Notes: a model not told the origin generated them from the letters alone. A stretch of DNA of 53,743 bases from DALYDD01 sp031973395 (GCA_031973395.1 DALYDD010000007.1:1-53743); one strand, 5' to 3'. Shown: positions 38,693 to 48,369, numbered from the stretch's first letter. A program made the numbers and translations.

Positions 38693-39358
38693 ATGTCAGA
38701 AAATGTCTCGGTTTGTAATATAGAAAGCCCCTTCAAGACTTTCGCAAAGGATCGGAAGGATTTTTATACTGAACAAATTGAAGCCTTTAAGACCACAGGT
38801 TCCCCGACTCAGGCTGTTGAAATTGTGGATGTTTTTCTATTCAATACGTCTGGAGAATTTCTCATACAAAAAAGATCTTCAAATAAAAGTCATAATCCAA
38901 ATTTATTGGATAAGACAATTGGCGGACATATCCAATTCGGTGACCAGCCATACTACACCGTCATGATCGAAAGCGTGCAGGAGTTGCAGACGCCGTCGAT
39001 TGTGCTCAACAATCGCGAAGAATTTGATAAAACATATGAGCTCCTGAATAATTATTTAAATACTATCGCTGTTATCCATTACTTCGATGTACAGATGGTA
39101 AAGATTCCGAAAGTTATTAATGGTGAAAAAATCACCATTGCAAATAAGGCCCATCTCTTTTTTGGTGTATATGCCGGTGCGACAAAACCAGTTGATAGGG
39201 AAGCGAAAGGTGTTTTACAGTATTCTTTTGAAGAAGTAGAAAAAGAATTGGCTGCAAACCCAGATAATTTTACCGATGATTTCAAATATTTTTTTGAAAA
39301 ATATAAAGAGCAGATAAAAGATTTCATTGCCTATATCGCAAAAAGTAACCGTATTTAG
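38693..39358 (+). CDS. Nudix-fold protein with degenerate active site
   Basis: 221 aa. The fold resembles isopentenyl-diphosphate isomerase-type Nudix proteins: AVEIVDVFLFNTSGEFLIQKRS, then GGHIQFGDQPYYTVMIESVQELQ in the place of the Nudix box. The REXXEE residues of the box are replaced (ESVQEL), so hydrolysis is doubtful. The C-terminal part has ANKAHLFFGVY and an acidic helix. It may be a binding or regulatory protein. It begins nine bases after the NRAMP stop. Confidence 0.75.
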   Translation: MSENVSVCNIESPFKTFAKDRKDFYTEQIEAFKTTGSPTQAVEIVDVFLFNTSGEFLIQKRSSNKSHNPNLLDKTIGGHIQFGDQPYYTVMIESVQELQTPSIVLNNREEFDKTYELLNNYLNTIAVIHYFDVQMVKIPKVINGEKITIANKAHLFFGVYAGATKPVDREAKGVLQYSFEEVEKELAANPDNFTDDFKYFFEKYKEQIKDFIAYIAKSNRI

Positions 39359-39384
39359 GGCTTCTACCGAGAGTGCTTAAAACT

Positions 39385-40380
39385 CTAAAACCCCAACTCT
39401 TTCAAAAACTTATCTAATTCCACACCTTCAATTTTACGCAAAGCCCCCGGAGCGAGTTTTCCGAGATGAATATTCATGACACGTGTACGCTTCAAATCTT
39501 TTACATCAACGCGCAAGGCTTCGCACATACGTCGGATTTGGTGACGCTTGCCCTCTGTGAGAACAATAGAAAATATTTTTGGTCCCATGAGTTTGATTAC
39601 ACATGGCTTTGTTTTATAGTCGCCAATTTGCATACCACCTTCCATAACTTTTTTGAAAAAATTGGGCAGAGGTTGGACGGTGGTGACGATATACTCTTTA
39701 TCATGAATATATTCAGGATTCAAAAGACGGTCTGTTATGCGGCCGTCATTGGTGAGGATGATAAGGCCTGTAGATTTTTTGTCGAGACGGCCAATAGGGA
39801 AAAGGGATTTTGCAATATGTGGCGGAAGTGATGAACCCTTCATCAAAGCCTGCTTGATATCAACTTCATCGCGTTCGGGAGAATGAGTGACAAGTCCGAC
39901 CGGTTTATTGTATGCAAAGTATGCGTGATCTTTTTGCATGCTCGTTAATTCTTTTTGCGCGAGTTCGACAACGTCTGTTTCAATTACTTTATCTCCGAGC
40001 ACGGCAACTTTTCCATTGATTTTGACCTGTTTCTTTTCGATTAATTCATCACCAGTTTTGCGAGTGATTTTATGTACATGCGATAGATACTTATTAATAC
40101 GCATGGGAAAAGGATTCTGAGCGGGGATTGGCGAAGGTCCTGGTCGCTGGCCAGAAAGTTTTCTCTTGGCGCTTTTTCCTATAAATGGCACGGCCTCTGT
40201 TCTGGCTAGGGAGAATCCAGAGCCTTTTTCGGCTTTATCGTCAAATTTACTGAAGGGTCTAGAAAACCCCAGGTTCTTGGCCTTCTTTGCGCCTTTACCG
40301 GGCCCCCCTTTTGGTCTGCCTCCTCTGGCTGCAGGGCGTCGGCTTGGCCCCTTTTGGTCTCTTTGGAATGAGTATGTCAT
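39385..40380 (-). CDS. Pseudouridine synthase, RsuA/RluB/RluF family
   Basis: It converts uridine to pseudouridine in ribosomal RNA. A basic low-complexity extension of about 85 residues (Gly/Lys/Arg/Pro-rich) precedes an S4 RNA-binding domain (MRINKYLSHVHKITRKTGDELIEKK, about 95-150). The catalytic domain follows with FPIGRLDKKSTGLIILTNDG (catalytic Asp), LTEGKRHQIRRMCEAL and a LGKLAPGALRKI tail. The start is set at 40380 because a TATACT (minus strand, 40389-40394) with extended TGC lies eight bases upstream. The frame to 40398 would overlap it. Whether the target is 16S or 23S rRNA is not certain. Confidence 0.9.
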   Translation of the reverse strand: MTYSFQRDQKGPSRRPAARGGRPKGGPGKGAKKAKNLGFSRPFSKFDDKAEKGSGFSLARTEAVPFIGKSAKRKLSGQRPGPSPIPAQNPFPMRINKYLSHVHKITRKTGDELIEKKQVKINGKVAVLGDKVIETDVVELAQKELTSMQKDHAYFAYNKPVGLVTHSPERDEVDIKQALMKGSSLPPHIAKSLFPIGRLDKKSTGLIILTNDGRITDRLLNPEYIHDKEYIVTTVQPLPNFFKKVMEGGMQIGDYKTKPCVIKLMGPKIFSIVLTEGKRHQIRRMCEALRVDVKDLKRTRVMNIHLGKLAPGALRKIEGVELDKFLKELGF

Positions 40381-40388
40381 GTGAGACG

Positions 40389-40394
40389 AGTATA
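40389..40394 (-). promoter_or_regulatory. Extended -10 TGC-TATACT of the pseudouridine synthase gene
   Basis: It ends eight bases before the ATG on the minus strand and fixes the start at 40380. Confidence 0.65.
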
Positions 40395-40486
40395 GCATTT
40401 TATGCCATTTAATCTAATCTTTGTCTCGTCTTAATAACTCTCAGGCTTTAGCAGGTTTTTGTCCAAATATGATATCGTATGTAGAC

Positions 40487-41113
40487 ATGATAAAAGCAAT
40501 TGTCTTTGATATCGGTGGAGTTATAACCGAAACGGATTTTGGATCTGTTTGGCAGTATTTTGGAGATCGCATCGGTGTCGAACCTTTGATCATTGAGCGA
40601 TATCATGAAAAAAATATTCTCGAACTATTGCTCGGAAATATTCCTCTGGAGAATTTTTGGAAGGAAATGAGGGAAGAAATTGCAAAAGCCGGATCTGATA
40701 TGATCTACAGCGATGATGATTTGAAAAAGATTTGGCTCGAAGCGGGTTCTGGGCACCGCAAAATTAATCACGGACTTTTGGATATCATCAAAAAATTGCG
40801 AGAAAACTATAAAGTAGGAGCACTTACCAATCTAACACCGGGGCGAAAAATTATGGATGAAGAAATAGGTCTCTTTTCGCATTTCGATTTTGCCATTTTG
40901 TCTTGCGATGAGCATCTTCGAAAGCCGAATCCTGATTTCTATAAACTCGTATTTGATAAAGTAGATGCTCATCCCGACGAAATCATCTTTGTTGATGATC
41001 AAAAGAAAATGACAGATGCTGCAGACAGTCTTGGTATGCATACATATGTATTTACCTATCCGCAGAATCTTGAATTCGTGGGTGCGCTTCGCGCCAAGGG
41101 TGTGACTATTTAG
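40487..41113 (+). CDS. HAD-superfamily hydrolase, subfamily IA
   Basis: About 208 aa. Motif I is VFDIGGVI, with the nucleophilic Asp but Gly at the usual second Asp, as in the HAD-IA3 and epoxide-hydrolase-like branch. A helical cap follows (about 20-90). Motif II is VGALTNL, motif III Lys is in HLRKPNPDFYKLV, and motif IV is IIFVDDQKKM. These enzymes remove phosphate or act on other small substrates. The longer frame from 40421 is rejected because it starts without any promoter-like sequence, and MIKAIVFDIGG is the natural beginning. Confidence 0.87.
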   Translation: MIKAIVFDIGGVITETDFGSVWQYFGDRIGVEPLIIERYHEKNILELLLGNIPLENFWKEMREEIAKAGSDMIYSDDDLKKIWLEAGSGHRKINHGLLDIIKKLRENYKVGALTNLTPGRKIMDEEIGLFSHFDFAILSCDEHLRKPNPDFYKLVFDKVDAHPDEIIFVDDQKKMTDAADSLGMHTYVFTYPQNLEFVGALRAKGVTI

Positions 41114-41187
41114 AACGTTATAACAAACAAGCCTGGGTGCCTCCGCAGAGACCGTTAGGTGGCGAGGACAGCACAAAACCTGTCTGA

Positions 41188-41193
41188 TATAAT
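41188..41193 (+). promoter_or_regulatory. Extended -10 TGA-TATAAT, leaderless start at 41200
   Basis: A perfect extended -10 ending six bases before the ATG. Confidence 0.7.
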
Positions 41194-41199
41194 CTTTGT

Positions 41200-41919
41200 A
41201 TGACAAAATTCGCGAAGATCATCCTCACTATCATTGTTTTAATTATTATCGCAGTAGGTGCTTTTATGTATGCTACTCGTGATGTGGCTGCGCCGAGCAT
41301 AGACCTGACCGCTCATCCTGCGACTAGTACAAGCGACACAACAAATGCGATAAGTATTGCGAGTAGTTCACCAGAAGATATTCAAGCCTACCGTCTCAGT
41401 AATTCAGTTGCAGAATTTAATATCGATGAAGTATTGAACGGTAAGCCAAAAACTGTGGTGGGTACTACAAGTCAGGTTGCGGGAACGGTTTCTGTAAACA
41501 CAAATAGTCCAGAGCTCTCTTCTGTTGGTACAATCAGAATTAATGCCCGAACATTTCTTACAGACTCGGATCGTCGAGATTCTGCGATTGCACGATTTAT
41601 CTTGAAGTCAGAAATTGCTGAGAATGAATTTATCGAATTTAAGCCAACGTCTGTAACTGAGCTCAAGGTTCGGTCTACAGAGCCAAGGACGCCAGGTGCC
41701 GTCTCGGGAACAATCAGAGGTGATCTTACTATCGCGGGAATAACCAAGCCTGCAACATTTAATGTCACGGCTGATACTCAGGCAGACGGATCAATCAAGG
41801 TTTTGGCCAGTGCGACAATCAAAAGAGGTGACTTCAGTCTCGTGATTCCGAGTGTGCCATTTGTTGCGAATGTCGGTGAAAGCGTGACTTTGAAGTTTAA
41901 TACGACTTTAATTAAATAA
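41200..41919 (+). CDS. Membrane-anchored YceI-family protein
   Basis: 239 aa. An N-terminal helix (about 5-25) and a Ser/Thr linker are followed by a YceI lipocalin-like barrel (about 60-239): AEFNIDEVLNGKPKTVVGTT, then VSGTIRGDLTIAGITKPATFNVTAD and RGDFSLVIP. YceI proteins bind long isoprenoids or lipids in the barrel. Here the domain faces outward and is tethered. It converges with and overlaps the RNase J gene by eight bases at the 3' ends. A strong extended -10 box stands six bases before the start. Confidence 0.87.
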   Translation: MTKFAKIILTIIVLIIIAVGAFMYATRDVAAPSIDLTAHPATSTSDTTNAISIASSSPEDIQAYRLSNSVAEFNIDEVLNGKPKTVVGTTSQVAGTVSVNTNSPELSSVGTIRINARTFLTDSDRRDSAIARFILKSEIAENEFIEFKPTSVTELKVRSTEPRTPGAVSGTIRGDLTIAGITKPATFNVTADTQADGSIKVLASATIKRGDFSLVIPSVPFVANVGESVTLKFNTTLIK

Positions 41920-43684
41920 TAAATACTACAGGAATAACGATGGGGCTTTTTGCTGTTGTCTGAAAGATAAATCTTGATAAGAGTTCAGAAACATCTCCGC
42001 GAACATGTTCAATGCTGATCGGTCCAGGAATGCCAGCGCTTTTTTCAGCAGCGGCTTTTATGACGTGCCGACATTCTCGTAGAAATTCCTGCGATTCGCG
42101 CAAAAAGACCAGGCCCCGGGAAATGATATCAGGTGATTTTTTTAATCTGCCGGTTTTTGCATCGATGAATATGATGGCAATAAACATGCCGTCTTTAGAC
42201 AGAATTTTTCTATCATTAATAACAGCTTCTTGTACATCGCCGACCATAAATCCATCTACGCTTACTTTCGTATGAGAAGCTTTTTCTTTTAATGCGATGA
42301 TTGATTCGCCGTTATTTTGGATTTCGATAATGGTTCCGTTGTGTGCAACAACAATATTGTTTTTTGGCATACCCAATTCCATTGCTAGTTCAGCATGGAG
42401 CTTAAGTCGATAGTACGTGCCGTGAATAGGGACAAAGAATTTCGGTTTAAGTTTTCTGTGCAGCCATTTGAGTTCTTCACGATTGGCATGACCGGTCGAG
42501 TGGATAAACAAATCTGAAGTTCGATAATGCATAATACTTGCCCCTAATTCTGAGATACCGTCTTTCATTTTATCTACTGCTGTTTCATTTCCCATAATAA
42601 CTGATGCAGAAAGTAATACGGTATCTCTATCATTAAGTTTGAGGTGCTTATGGGTTTTCATGGCCATGCGCATTAGTGCGCCGTATTCGTCACCTTGGGC
42701 ACCGGTTGCTAGTACTACGACTTTATCTGGTGGGTATGAAGCCGATTCTTGTATAGAGATAATCGTACCTTTTTTAACAGGTAGAATTCCTGCACGAATA
42801 ACTAGGTCGACATTATCCCTGATACTGCGTCCTTCGAGTACGACTTTTTTACCAAACTTCTCCGCAGCTTCGATAACTCTTGCCATGCGCAAAAAATGGG
42901 TAGCAAACATTCCAATAATTAATCGACCTTTCATGTCGCGAATAATCGTCTCAAGGTTCTCAAGTACTAATCGTTCTGGCGTAGAAAAACCCGCACTTTC
43001 GATATTAGTAGATTCGCCCATGAGGAGTAATACTTTTTTGTCATTAAAAAAAGCATAACCTTCTTCCTCTTCTTTTGTTGGGACACCGTCGACGTGGTCC
43101 AATTTGAAGTCACCTGGATTTACGATGTATCCATGTGGAGTCTGAATCGCTATACCCATGGCATCTGGAATAGTATGACTTACGCCAAAAAATTGTATTG
43201 AGAAATTTCCAATTTTAATAGCATCGTTTTTTTCAACAATTCTAAAATCAAGTGGCTGTGTATGTGGAAATTCAGCCTGACGTTTTTTGATAATAAGAGA
43301 GGAGAGATTTCGGGTATAAATCGGAGGGTTGCCAATATTGTCCATGATATAGGGGATTGCACCGATATGGTCGAGGTGGCCATGGGTAACAATTAATCCC
43401 TTGATTCTGGATTTATTTTCTTTGAGATAATTGGTATTCGGAATAATGTAATCAGCTCCTGGTACTCGACCATTATTAATAATTAAACCCGCATCAATAA
43501 CGAGAATTTCGTCATTCATTTCTATTGCGGACATATTCATTCCAATTTCTTCAATCCCGCCAAGCGGAATGATGCGTATATTGCCAGCGGCAACATGGGG
43601 GATAATTGTTTTTTGAGGCATAGTTAAAAAGCCTTGATCCAGCATATTTTTTGGAGGAGCTGGTCTCCGTCTAAATGTATTCAT
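41912..43684 (-). CDS. rnj: Ribonuclease J
   Basis: A dual 5'-3' exonuclease and endonuclease for mRNA decay and rRNA maturation. A metallo-beta-lactamase fold with THGHLDHIGAIP holds the zinc-binding HxHxDH. A beta-CASP domain follows (LVLENLETIIRDMKGRLIIGMFATHFLRM), with HSTGHANREELKWL, GTYYRL and a C-terminal domain from about residue 465. 590 aa is slightly longer than the usual 550-560, owing to a basic, Pro-rich start of about 28 residues. The ATG at 43684 gives this start, and an internal ATG (MPQKTIIPHV, about residue 22) is an alternative. In bacteria without RNase E this is the main decay enzyme. Confidence 0.93.
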   Translation of the reverse strand: MNTFRRRPAPPKNMLDQGFLTMPQKTIIPHVAAGNIRIIPLGGIEEIGMNMSAIEMNDEILVIDAGLIINNGRVPGADYIIPNTNYLKENKSRIKGLIVTHGHLDHIGAIPYIMDNIGNPPIYTRNLSSLIIKKRQAEFPHTQPLDFRIVEKNDAIKIGNFSIQFFGVSHTIPDAMGIAIQTPHGYIVNPGDFKLDHVDGVPTKEEEEGYAFFNDKKVLLLMGESTNIESAGFSTPERLVLENLETIIRDMKGRLIIGMFATHFLRMARVIEAAEKFGKKVVLEGRSIRDNVDLVIRAGILPVKKGTIISIQESASYPPDKVVVLATGAQGDEYGALMRMAMKTHKHLKLNDRDTVLLSASVIMGNETAVDKMKDGISELGASIMHYRTSDLFIHSTGHANREELKWLHRKLKPKFFVPIHGTYYRLKLHAELAMELGMPKNNIVVAHNGTIIEIQNNGESIIALKEKASHTKVSVDGFMVGDVQEAVINDRKILSKDGMFIAIIFIDAKTGRLKKSPDIISRGLVFLRESQEFLRECRHVIKAAAEKSAGIPGPISIEHVRGDVSELLSRFIFQTTAKSPIVIPVVFII

Positions 43685-43908
43685 TTGTATTAGTTTTAAT
43701 TTTTTCTGTCTGTGATTCTTTTAATTGGAGAATTCTCTATAACTGCCGTTGGAGGAAATAAACAAATAGCTAAAAAACCAAAGATATGGTTTTTGCCGAT
43801 GTTTTCTGAGGAGGAGGCGTGCACAGGGGTGCGAGCCTTAAAACAAGCGTTAAAGGAGAATCCTTACCCTCTTATACTAGCACAAGTATCGCTTTTTGTC
43901 TACTCCAA

Positions 43909-44520
43909 CTACCGATTACAAGCAACGCTCAATTCAGGTGCTACGATGGCAATAGATGCGAATCCTGCACCTTTAAACAAAATCTCCAATTGCTTCTTTG
44001 CATTGTCGGTTGCTATTTGCAAAATATTTCCTTCACAAGCCGCTTGTTTGATTGAGGCCTCAGCTTCCTGTCTGGCCTGTGCTTCTAGATTGATTTGACC
44101 TTTTGTAAAAATCCCTTGATCACGATCAAAAACTTTTGTTTGTTCATTATCAATAATCACAGAAAAAATTTCGGGATCGGGAAGGCGAATGGTAATGTCC
44201 GAACCATATCCACTAAAATCTTGGGGTTTTATTTTGCTGAGATCAAAGCCGGCAATAACTGTACCGTGGGCAATCAAAACGATTTTGTCTCCGAAGAAAA
44301 ATTGTCGAACGGTATTATATGGAGTCTCTGCTTCAATCACTTTATCAATGGTAAAAGAGGCGGTTTCGAATCGATTGAGGAGCTGTGTTTGGACGATAAC
44401 TGCGGCGCGATTTTCCCCAAATCGAACACTTGGCCTATTGCTTAGCCAATTACTAATGAGGAGATAGGCGACTAATGCCACAATGACACCAATCAATATA
44501 TAGATGAGGTTCTTTTTCAT
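43909..44520 (-). CDS. DUF4230-family membrane-anchored protein
   Basis: 203 aa. One N-terminal helix (about 4-24) is followed by a DUF4230 domain: VQTQLLNRFETASFTIDKVIEAE, ILIAHGTVIAGFDLSKI-type strands, ITIRLPDPEIFSVIIDNEQTKVFDRDQGIF, and a final helix with EAQARQEAEASIKQAACEGNIL. The family is often membrane-linked in Gram-positive and CPR genomes and its role is unknown. It lies on the same strand as RNase J, upstream of it with a gap of about 225 bases. Confidence 0.85.
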   Translation of the reverse strand: MKKNLIYILIGVIVALVAYLLISNWLSNRPSVRFGENRAAVIVQTQLLNRFETASFTIDKVIEAETPYNTVRQFFFGDKIVLIAHGTVIAGFDLSKIKPQDFSGYGSDITIRLPDPEIFSVIIDNEQTKVFDRDQGIFTKGQINLEAQARQEAEASIKQAACEGNILQIATDNAKKQLEILFKGAGFASIAIVAPELSVACNR

Positions 44521-44641
44521 AATAGCAATGTGTGCCCAGGAGGGTGTGGCGTTACTCTAGCATAATTTAGAACTTGTCCATAATCTTATAAAATATGCAC
44601 AGTTTCGTTTATTAAGGCGCTCATTTCTTACTTACACATGA

Positions 44642-44647
44642 TAGAAT
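44642..44647 (+). promoter_or_regulatory. Extended -10 TGA-TAGAAT, leaderless start at 44655
   Basis: It ends seven bases before the ATG. The TG is at 44639-44640. Confidence 0.6.
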
Positions 44648-44654
44648 ACAGATT

Positions 44655-47204
44655 ATGCCAAGTCTCAAAGAATATATTTTAACCCTTCGACAACATAATC
44701 AAGGGATTACCAATCGCGCGATCACTCTGTATTTATTAAAAGATGGGTGGAAGATAGAGGATATCGAAAGAACGTTCAAAGAAATTGATGGTATCCCCGA
44801 GGTACCAGTGGTCGCACCAACAATTCCTGTAACACCTGTGCCTGAAATCCAGCCAACTCCAATTATTGCAGCTGAAATTCCTGCTCCTGCGCCAGTGCCA
44901 ACTCCGCCACCTGCACCTGTACCCGTTCCAGACTCACATCATGACTTAGAAATCCAACCAGAAGAACTCAGTTCCAAAAATACAGAGACCTTGCAGTCTA
45001 TCAAATCGATTCCGGTACCTACCGATTCTGCAGATAAAGGCAGTATTGCTTATCCGACATATGCGGAAATACAGCACAAAATTGACCCACTTATTATTCC
45101 AGCTGCAACTGAGGCAGCGGCAATGGAGGCCGCTCAAAAACCTCGGCAGCAATTTTCATATAATCAAATCATGGAAGAAAAACCACTACCCATTTCAACA
45201 CAACCAAAACAAGTTCCGGTCGCAGGCTCAGAGTTTCAGGGTGCTGTCTCTGCAAGGGCACTTCAGTCTACAGAAGTCGTTCAAACTCCTACACCATATA
45301 TCCCTGTAGGAATGGAAGGGAATTCACAAATGCCTCCGGTAGGACAAACGGTACAGCCTCGACATGGCAAAAAAGCGCTTCTTTGGACCATCATCACTCT
45401 CGTTGTTCTAGGCGGCCTCGGCTTTGCTTATATGAAATATGTGCACGGTATTTATCTATTTGTAAATCAACCTTTCACGAAAGAAGAATTTGTAAAAAAC
45501 TTCGCCACAAGTATTGCCAAAATCGATACAGCAGAATATGAAGCCACAATCAGTTTCAGTGCGTCAGAAAGACCAGAGGGTGCAGCAGAGCTTGATATGG
45601 ATTATATGTCTCGTGTGCGGGCAGAAGAAGCTGCAACAAAAGCCACGAGCACAGCGACGAACACATCATCTACCCTGAACACTACTGATATGCCGCTTGG
45701 ATCTGGCGCAGCAGGTTCATCGGACACATTGCTCCGCATGATTCCTCAGGATGCAAAATTCCAAGCCACTGTTTCGGGTTTGTATAATAAAAATCAAAAA
45801 AACCAGGATGCCCAGACCCGCTTTGCCGGTTCATATAATGGTGATGGTATCAGTATAAGCGCAGATGTTGAATTGATGAAAATAGGAGAGAAGTTTTTTG
45901 CAAAAATAAATACATTTCCATCTTTCTTTATTGATCTTGCCAAAATTAAAGATAAATGGATAGTGGCTTCGGCCGAGGATCTTGGCATGTTCGGAATTCC
46001 AATTGATACTCTGTTTGGAGGGTCTGGTGTAGGAGAAAAAGATCCTGTGACAGAAGATAGTAAGAAAAAGATAATAAAGGTTTTCGAATTATTCCTTGAG
46101 AGAAATGTTTTTGAAGTGGTAGGGGAACCAAAGAAGATAAGTGTTGGTGATGATAAGCGAATTGCGTATGTGTATACTGTGTCTCCAAATCTCCAAAATT
46201 TCATCGCTTTTGCCGAGCAGTTACCAGTGCGAATGAAAGCCGAATTTCCTGATGCAAAAGAATTTGAAATGTCTCCAGAGACTCTTGCCTCTATCAAAGG
46301 AAAAGCTTTTGCCTACTATTTTGATTATATAAAGAACAATACCGTAATCACCCTCGCCTCTGATGCAAAAGGTGTGCCTGTATATATTGATATAGCAAAT
46401 ACTATTGCTCCAAAAAGTAATGAGCTCAAAAAACAGCTCAATACGCAGATCCATATTAATTTGACCAATGTAAATAAAGGGACCCAGCTCGTGCCACCTA
46501 CTGACCCTATGTCATTTGTCGATGCCTACTCAACCATCACCGGCAAAAGCAAGAATGATATCTTATTCGATAGACAGCGAAAACAAGTAGAAACCATTCG
46601 GGTAGCCATCGATAGATATGTTGAATTTACAGGCACCACTCCAGGCAGTTTGGATGATCTTAAGAAATCAACAGCCGATATTGCGGCAGCAAGTTCTACT
46701 TTCGAGGTTGTATCAAAAGATGATCCTGATTATTACTATGCAGCATATCGTCTTTCAACATCAACCCGGCCGCTCTACACGGGTTCCTTTAAGGATTCTT
46801 ACTCAGAAAAGGATCTGACATATCAAAAGACTGGTCCGCTCACATATCAACTTATCTACTCGATTACACTTCCATCGATTCCAAAATCATATTATGAACT
46901 TACCTATACTATTGGTAAGTATGAAGAGAGTGGTCCTGGCACTATTGCTCGTCCAATGATTCTCCTTGCGTATAACGATGGCCTGAACACCGCGACGGAG
47001 AAGCTTGTATCAAAAGAAGCTGATCAACAAAAAACAAAAGACGGTGACAAAGATAAGGTTTCTGATGCAATGGAAACATATCTCGGTACCAATCCTGGTA
47101 AGGCTGATACGGACGGCGATGGCAAGAATGATTATGATGAGATTACAAACGGTACCAATCCTAAAGGTGCTGGTATCTGGGGTGTGATGTCTACGGATCG
47201 ATAG
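44655..47204 (+). CDS. Large surface protein with N-terminal helical domain and calcium-binding repeats
   Basis: 849 aa. Residues 1-45 are a small helical domain (AITLYLLKDGWKIEDIERTFKEI) of a type found at the start of many parcubacterial membrane proteins. Residues 50-230 are a Pro/Ala/Gln-rich cytoplasmic linker with PVPTPPPAPVPVP. A single membrane helix lies at about 240-262. The outer part has two similar domains of unknown type (IAKIDTAEYEATISFSAS). The C-terminus has DGDKDKVSDAMETYLGTNP and ADTDGDGKNDYDEITNGTNP, thrombospondin type-3-like calcium-binding repeats. It is probably a surface protein for attachment or envelope structure. It is leaderless from an extended -10 box. Confidence 0.8.
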   Translation: MPSLKEYILTLRQHNQGITNRAITLYLLKDGWKIEDIERTFKEIDGIPEVPVVAPTIPVTPVPEIQPTPIIAAEIPAPAPVPTPPPAPVPVPDSHHDLEIQPEELSSKNTETLQSIKSIPVPTDSADKGSIAYPTYAEIQHKIDPLIIPAATEAAAMEAAQKPRQQFSYNQIMEEKPLPISTQPKQVPVAGSEFQGAVSARALQSTEVVQTPTPYIPVGMEGNSQMPPVGQTVQPRHGKKALLWTIITLVVLGGLGFAYMKYVHGIYLFVNQPFTKEEFVKNFATSIAKIDTAEYEATISFSASERPEGAAELDMDYMSRVRAEEAATKATSTATNTSSTLNTTDMPLGSGAAGSSDTLLRMIPQDAKFQATVSGLYNKNQKNQDAQTRFAGSYNGDGISISADVELMKIGEKFFAKINTFPSFFIDLAKIKDKWIVASAEDLGMFGIPIDTLFGGSGVGEKDPVTEDSKKKIIKVFELFLERNVFEVVGEPKKISVGDDKRIAYVYTVSPNLQNFIAFAEQLPVRMKAEFPDAKEFEMSPETLASIKGKAFAYYFDYIKNNTVITLASDAKGVPVYIDIANTIAPKSNELKKQLNTQIHINLTNVNKGTQLVPPTDPMSFVDAYSTITGKSKNDILFDRQRKQVETIRVAIDRYVEFTGTTPGSLDDLKKSTADIAAASSTFEVVSKDDPDYYYAAYRLSTSTRPLYTGSFKDSYSEKDLTYQKTGPLTYQLIYSITLPSIPKSYYELTYTIGKYEESGPGTIARPMILLAYNDGLNTATEKLVSKEADQQKTKDGDKDKVSDAMETYLGTNPGKADTDGDGKNDYDEITNGTNPKGAGIWGVMSTDR

Positions 47205-47233
47205 AGGGGAATGATAGGAAAAAAAAGAGTTAA

Positions 47234-47262
47234 TTGCTCCAGGTTCACTTTTTGGGTAGAAT
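47234..47262 (+). promoter_or_regulatory. Promoter TTGCTC-N17-TAGAAT, leaderless start at 47269
   Basis: The -35 is at 47234-47239, the spacer is exactly 17, the -10 is at 47257-47262, and the ATG follows after six bases. Confidence 0.6.
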
Positions 47263-47268
47263 CAATTT

Positions 47269-48369
47269 ATGATCGACTATAGCCGGAAATATGATGTTTC
47301 CGAATTTTCCTATTATGTATTGCTGAATGAAGATAGTCCTGCATATTCTTTAGTAAAATCAGGTGTTTTGAACCCTGCACTTTCTAGGGTTGAGGATGAG
47401 TACGGGGTAGTTTTTACTGAATTAAAATTTGGTGATATTCCTCCAGGAGCTCGATGTTCATATGTTTTGTATGGACCAGTCGATGTGTTAAAGTTGTCGG
47501 ATCAAGAAAAAGATTATCTGCAAAGATTGTCGGGTTCTGCTAAATGCTTCGTCAACCTTATTTCCGCATATGTATTAGAAAATGGACATGACTCTGAATT
47601 NNNNNNNNNNAAGCAATATGCGCAAATTGCTCTAGCTTACGGGTTTTCAAAAATAAATAAATTAAATCAAGATAAAATACCTCTTATCTCAAAACAGATA
47701 GGTGCAAACGTTATTTATCCGGATAATTGCTTGGGTAATATTAGGACTGTCGATGCGAACGATGTCGCTGATAATATTATCTGTGAGACAGTGAGAATAA
47801 AGTATACCCCTCTTTTTGATCGTAATCTTTCATCATCTCAACTAGTCACTAAAATCAGAAAATATAGCGCTGAGATTAAACAAATTTCGAATTTATATAA
47901 TAAGTACAGGCTTTGGCATAGATCTCCCACTGATGGGGCAATTGCCATATTTAATTCTGATTATGTGCTAATATCTCAAACAAAAACAAATAAGACAGAT
48001 ATGGAACCTGTGCATTTTTCGTTAATAACAGACTTTGATCCGTCCTTGAACACTATCACTTATGGGGGAGAAAAACTGCCTAGCTCTGATGGACCGGAAT
48101 TTCTGAGCCTTAACAGTTTTCTTAATCTGAAAGATATCTTTCCTAACTACATGATCCATTTTCATAAAAATGAAATCATACGTTCGGGCCATTTTGAAGA
48201 TAGGCTGACCGTAGACAAAATCGAATATGGCAAATTTGATTCAGGAAAAAAGATGTTCGATGAATATCTGATTCAAAAGAAGGATTACCTTCTTTTGAGA
48301 GAGCACGGGGTCGTCTGGTGGGGGGGATACCCTAGAAGAATTCGAGCACTTCTTAGTCTCTGTCCTTAA
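47269..48369 (+). CDS. Class II aldolase/adducin-like protein with long N-terminal extension (contains gap)
   Basis: About 366 aa. The C-terminal half (about 200-360) fits the class II aldolase/adducin fold: WHRSPTDGAIAIFNSDYVLIS, MIHFHKNEIIRSGHFEDR with the metal-binding His pair, and DYLLLREHGVVWWGG with the third His. Family enzymes are sugar-phosphate aldolases or epimerases that use zinc. The N-terminal 190 residues are not part of that fold and include FGDIPPGARCSYVLYGP. I do not recognise them. Ten Ns at 47601-47610 do not change the frame. It may act on a surface-sugar precursor, but no related genes are nearby. Confidence 0.72.
   Translation: MIDYSRKYDVSEFSYYVLLNEDSPAYSLVKSGVLNPALSRVEDEYGVVFTELKFGDIPPGARCSYVLYGPVDVLKLSDQEKDYLQRLSGSAKCFVNLISAYVLENGHDSEXXXXKQYAQIALAYGFSKINKLNQDKIPLISKQIGANVIYPDNCLGNIRTVDANDVADNIICETVRIKYTPLFDRNLSSSQLVTKIRKYSAEIKQISNLYNKYRLWHRSPTDGAIAIFNSDYVLISQTKTNKTDMEPVHFSLITDFDPSLNTITYGGEKLPSSDGPEFLSLNSFLNLKDIFPNYMIHFHKNEIIRSGHFEDRLTVDKIEYGKFDSGKKMFDEYLIQKKDYLLLREHGVVWWGGYPRRIRALLSLCP

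Noticed and set aside
43712..44098. Plus-strand ORF of 128 codons between RNase J and DUF4230
   Set aside because: Half of it is antisense to the clear DUF4230 gene, it has no domain features, and it starts within the RNase J upstream region.
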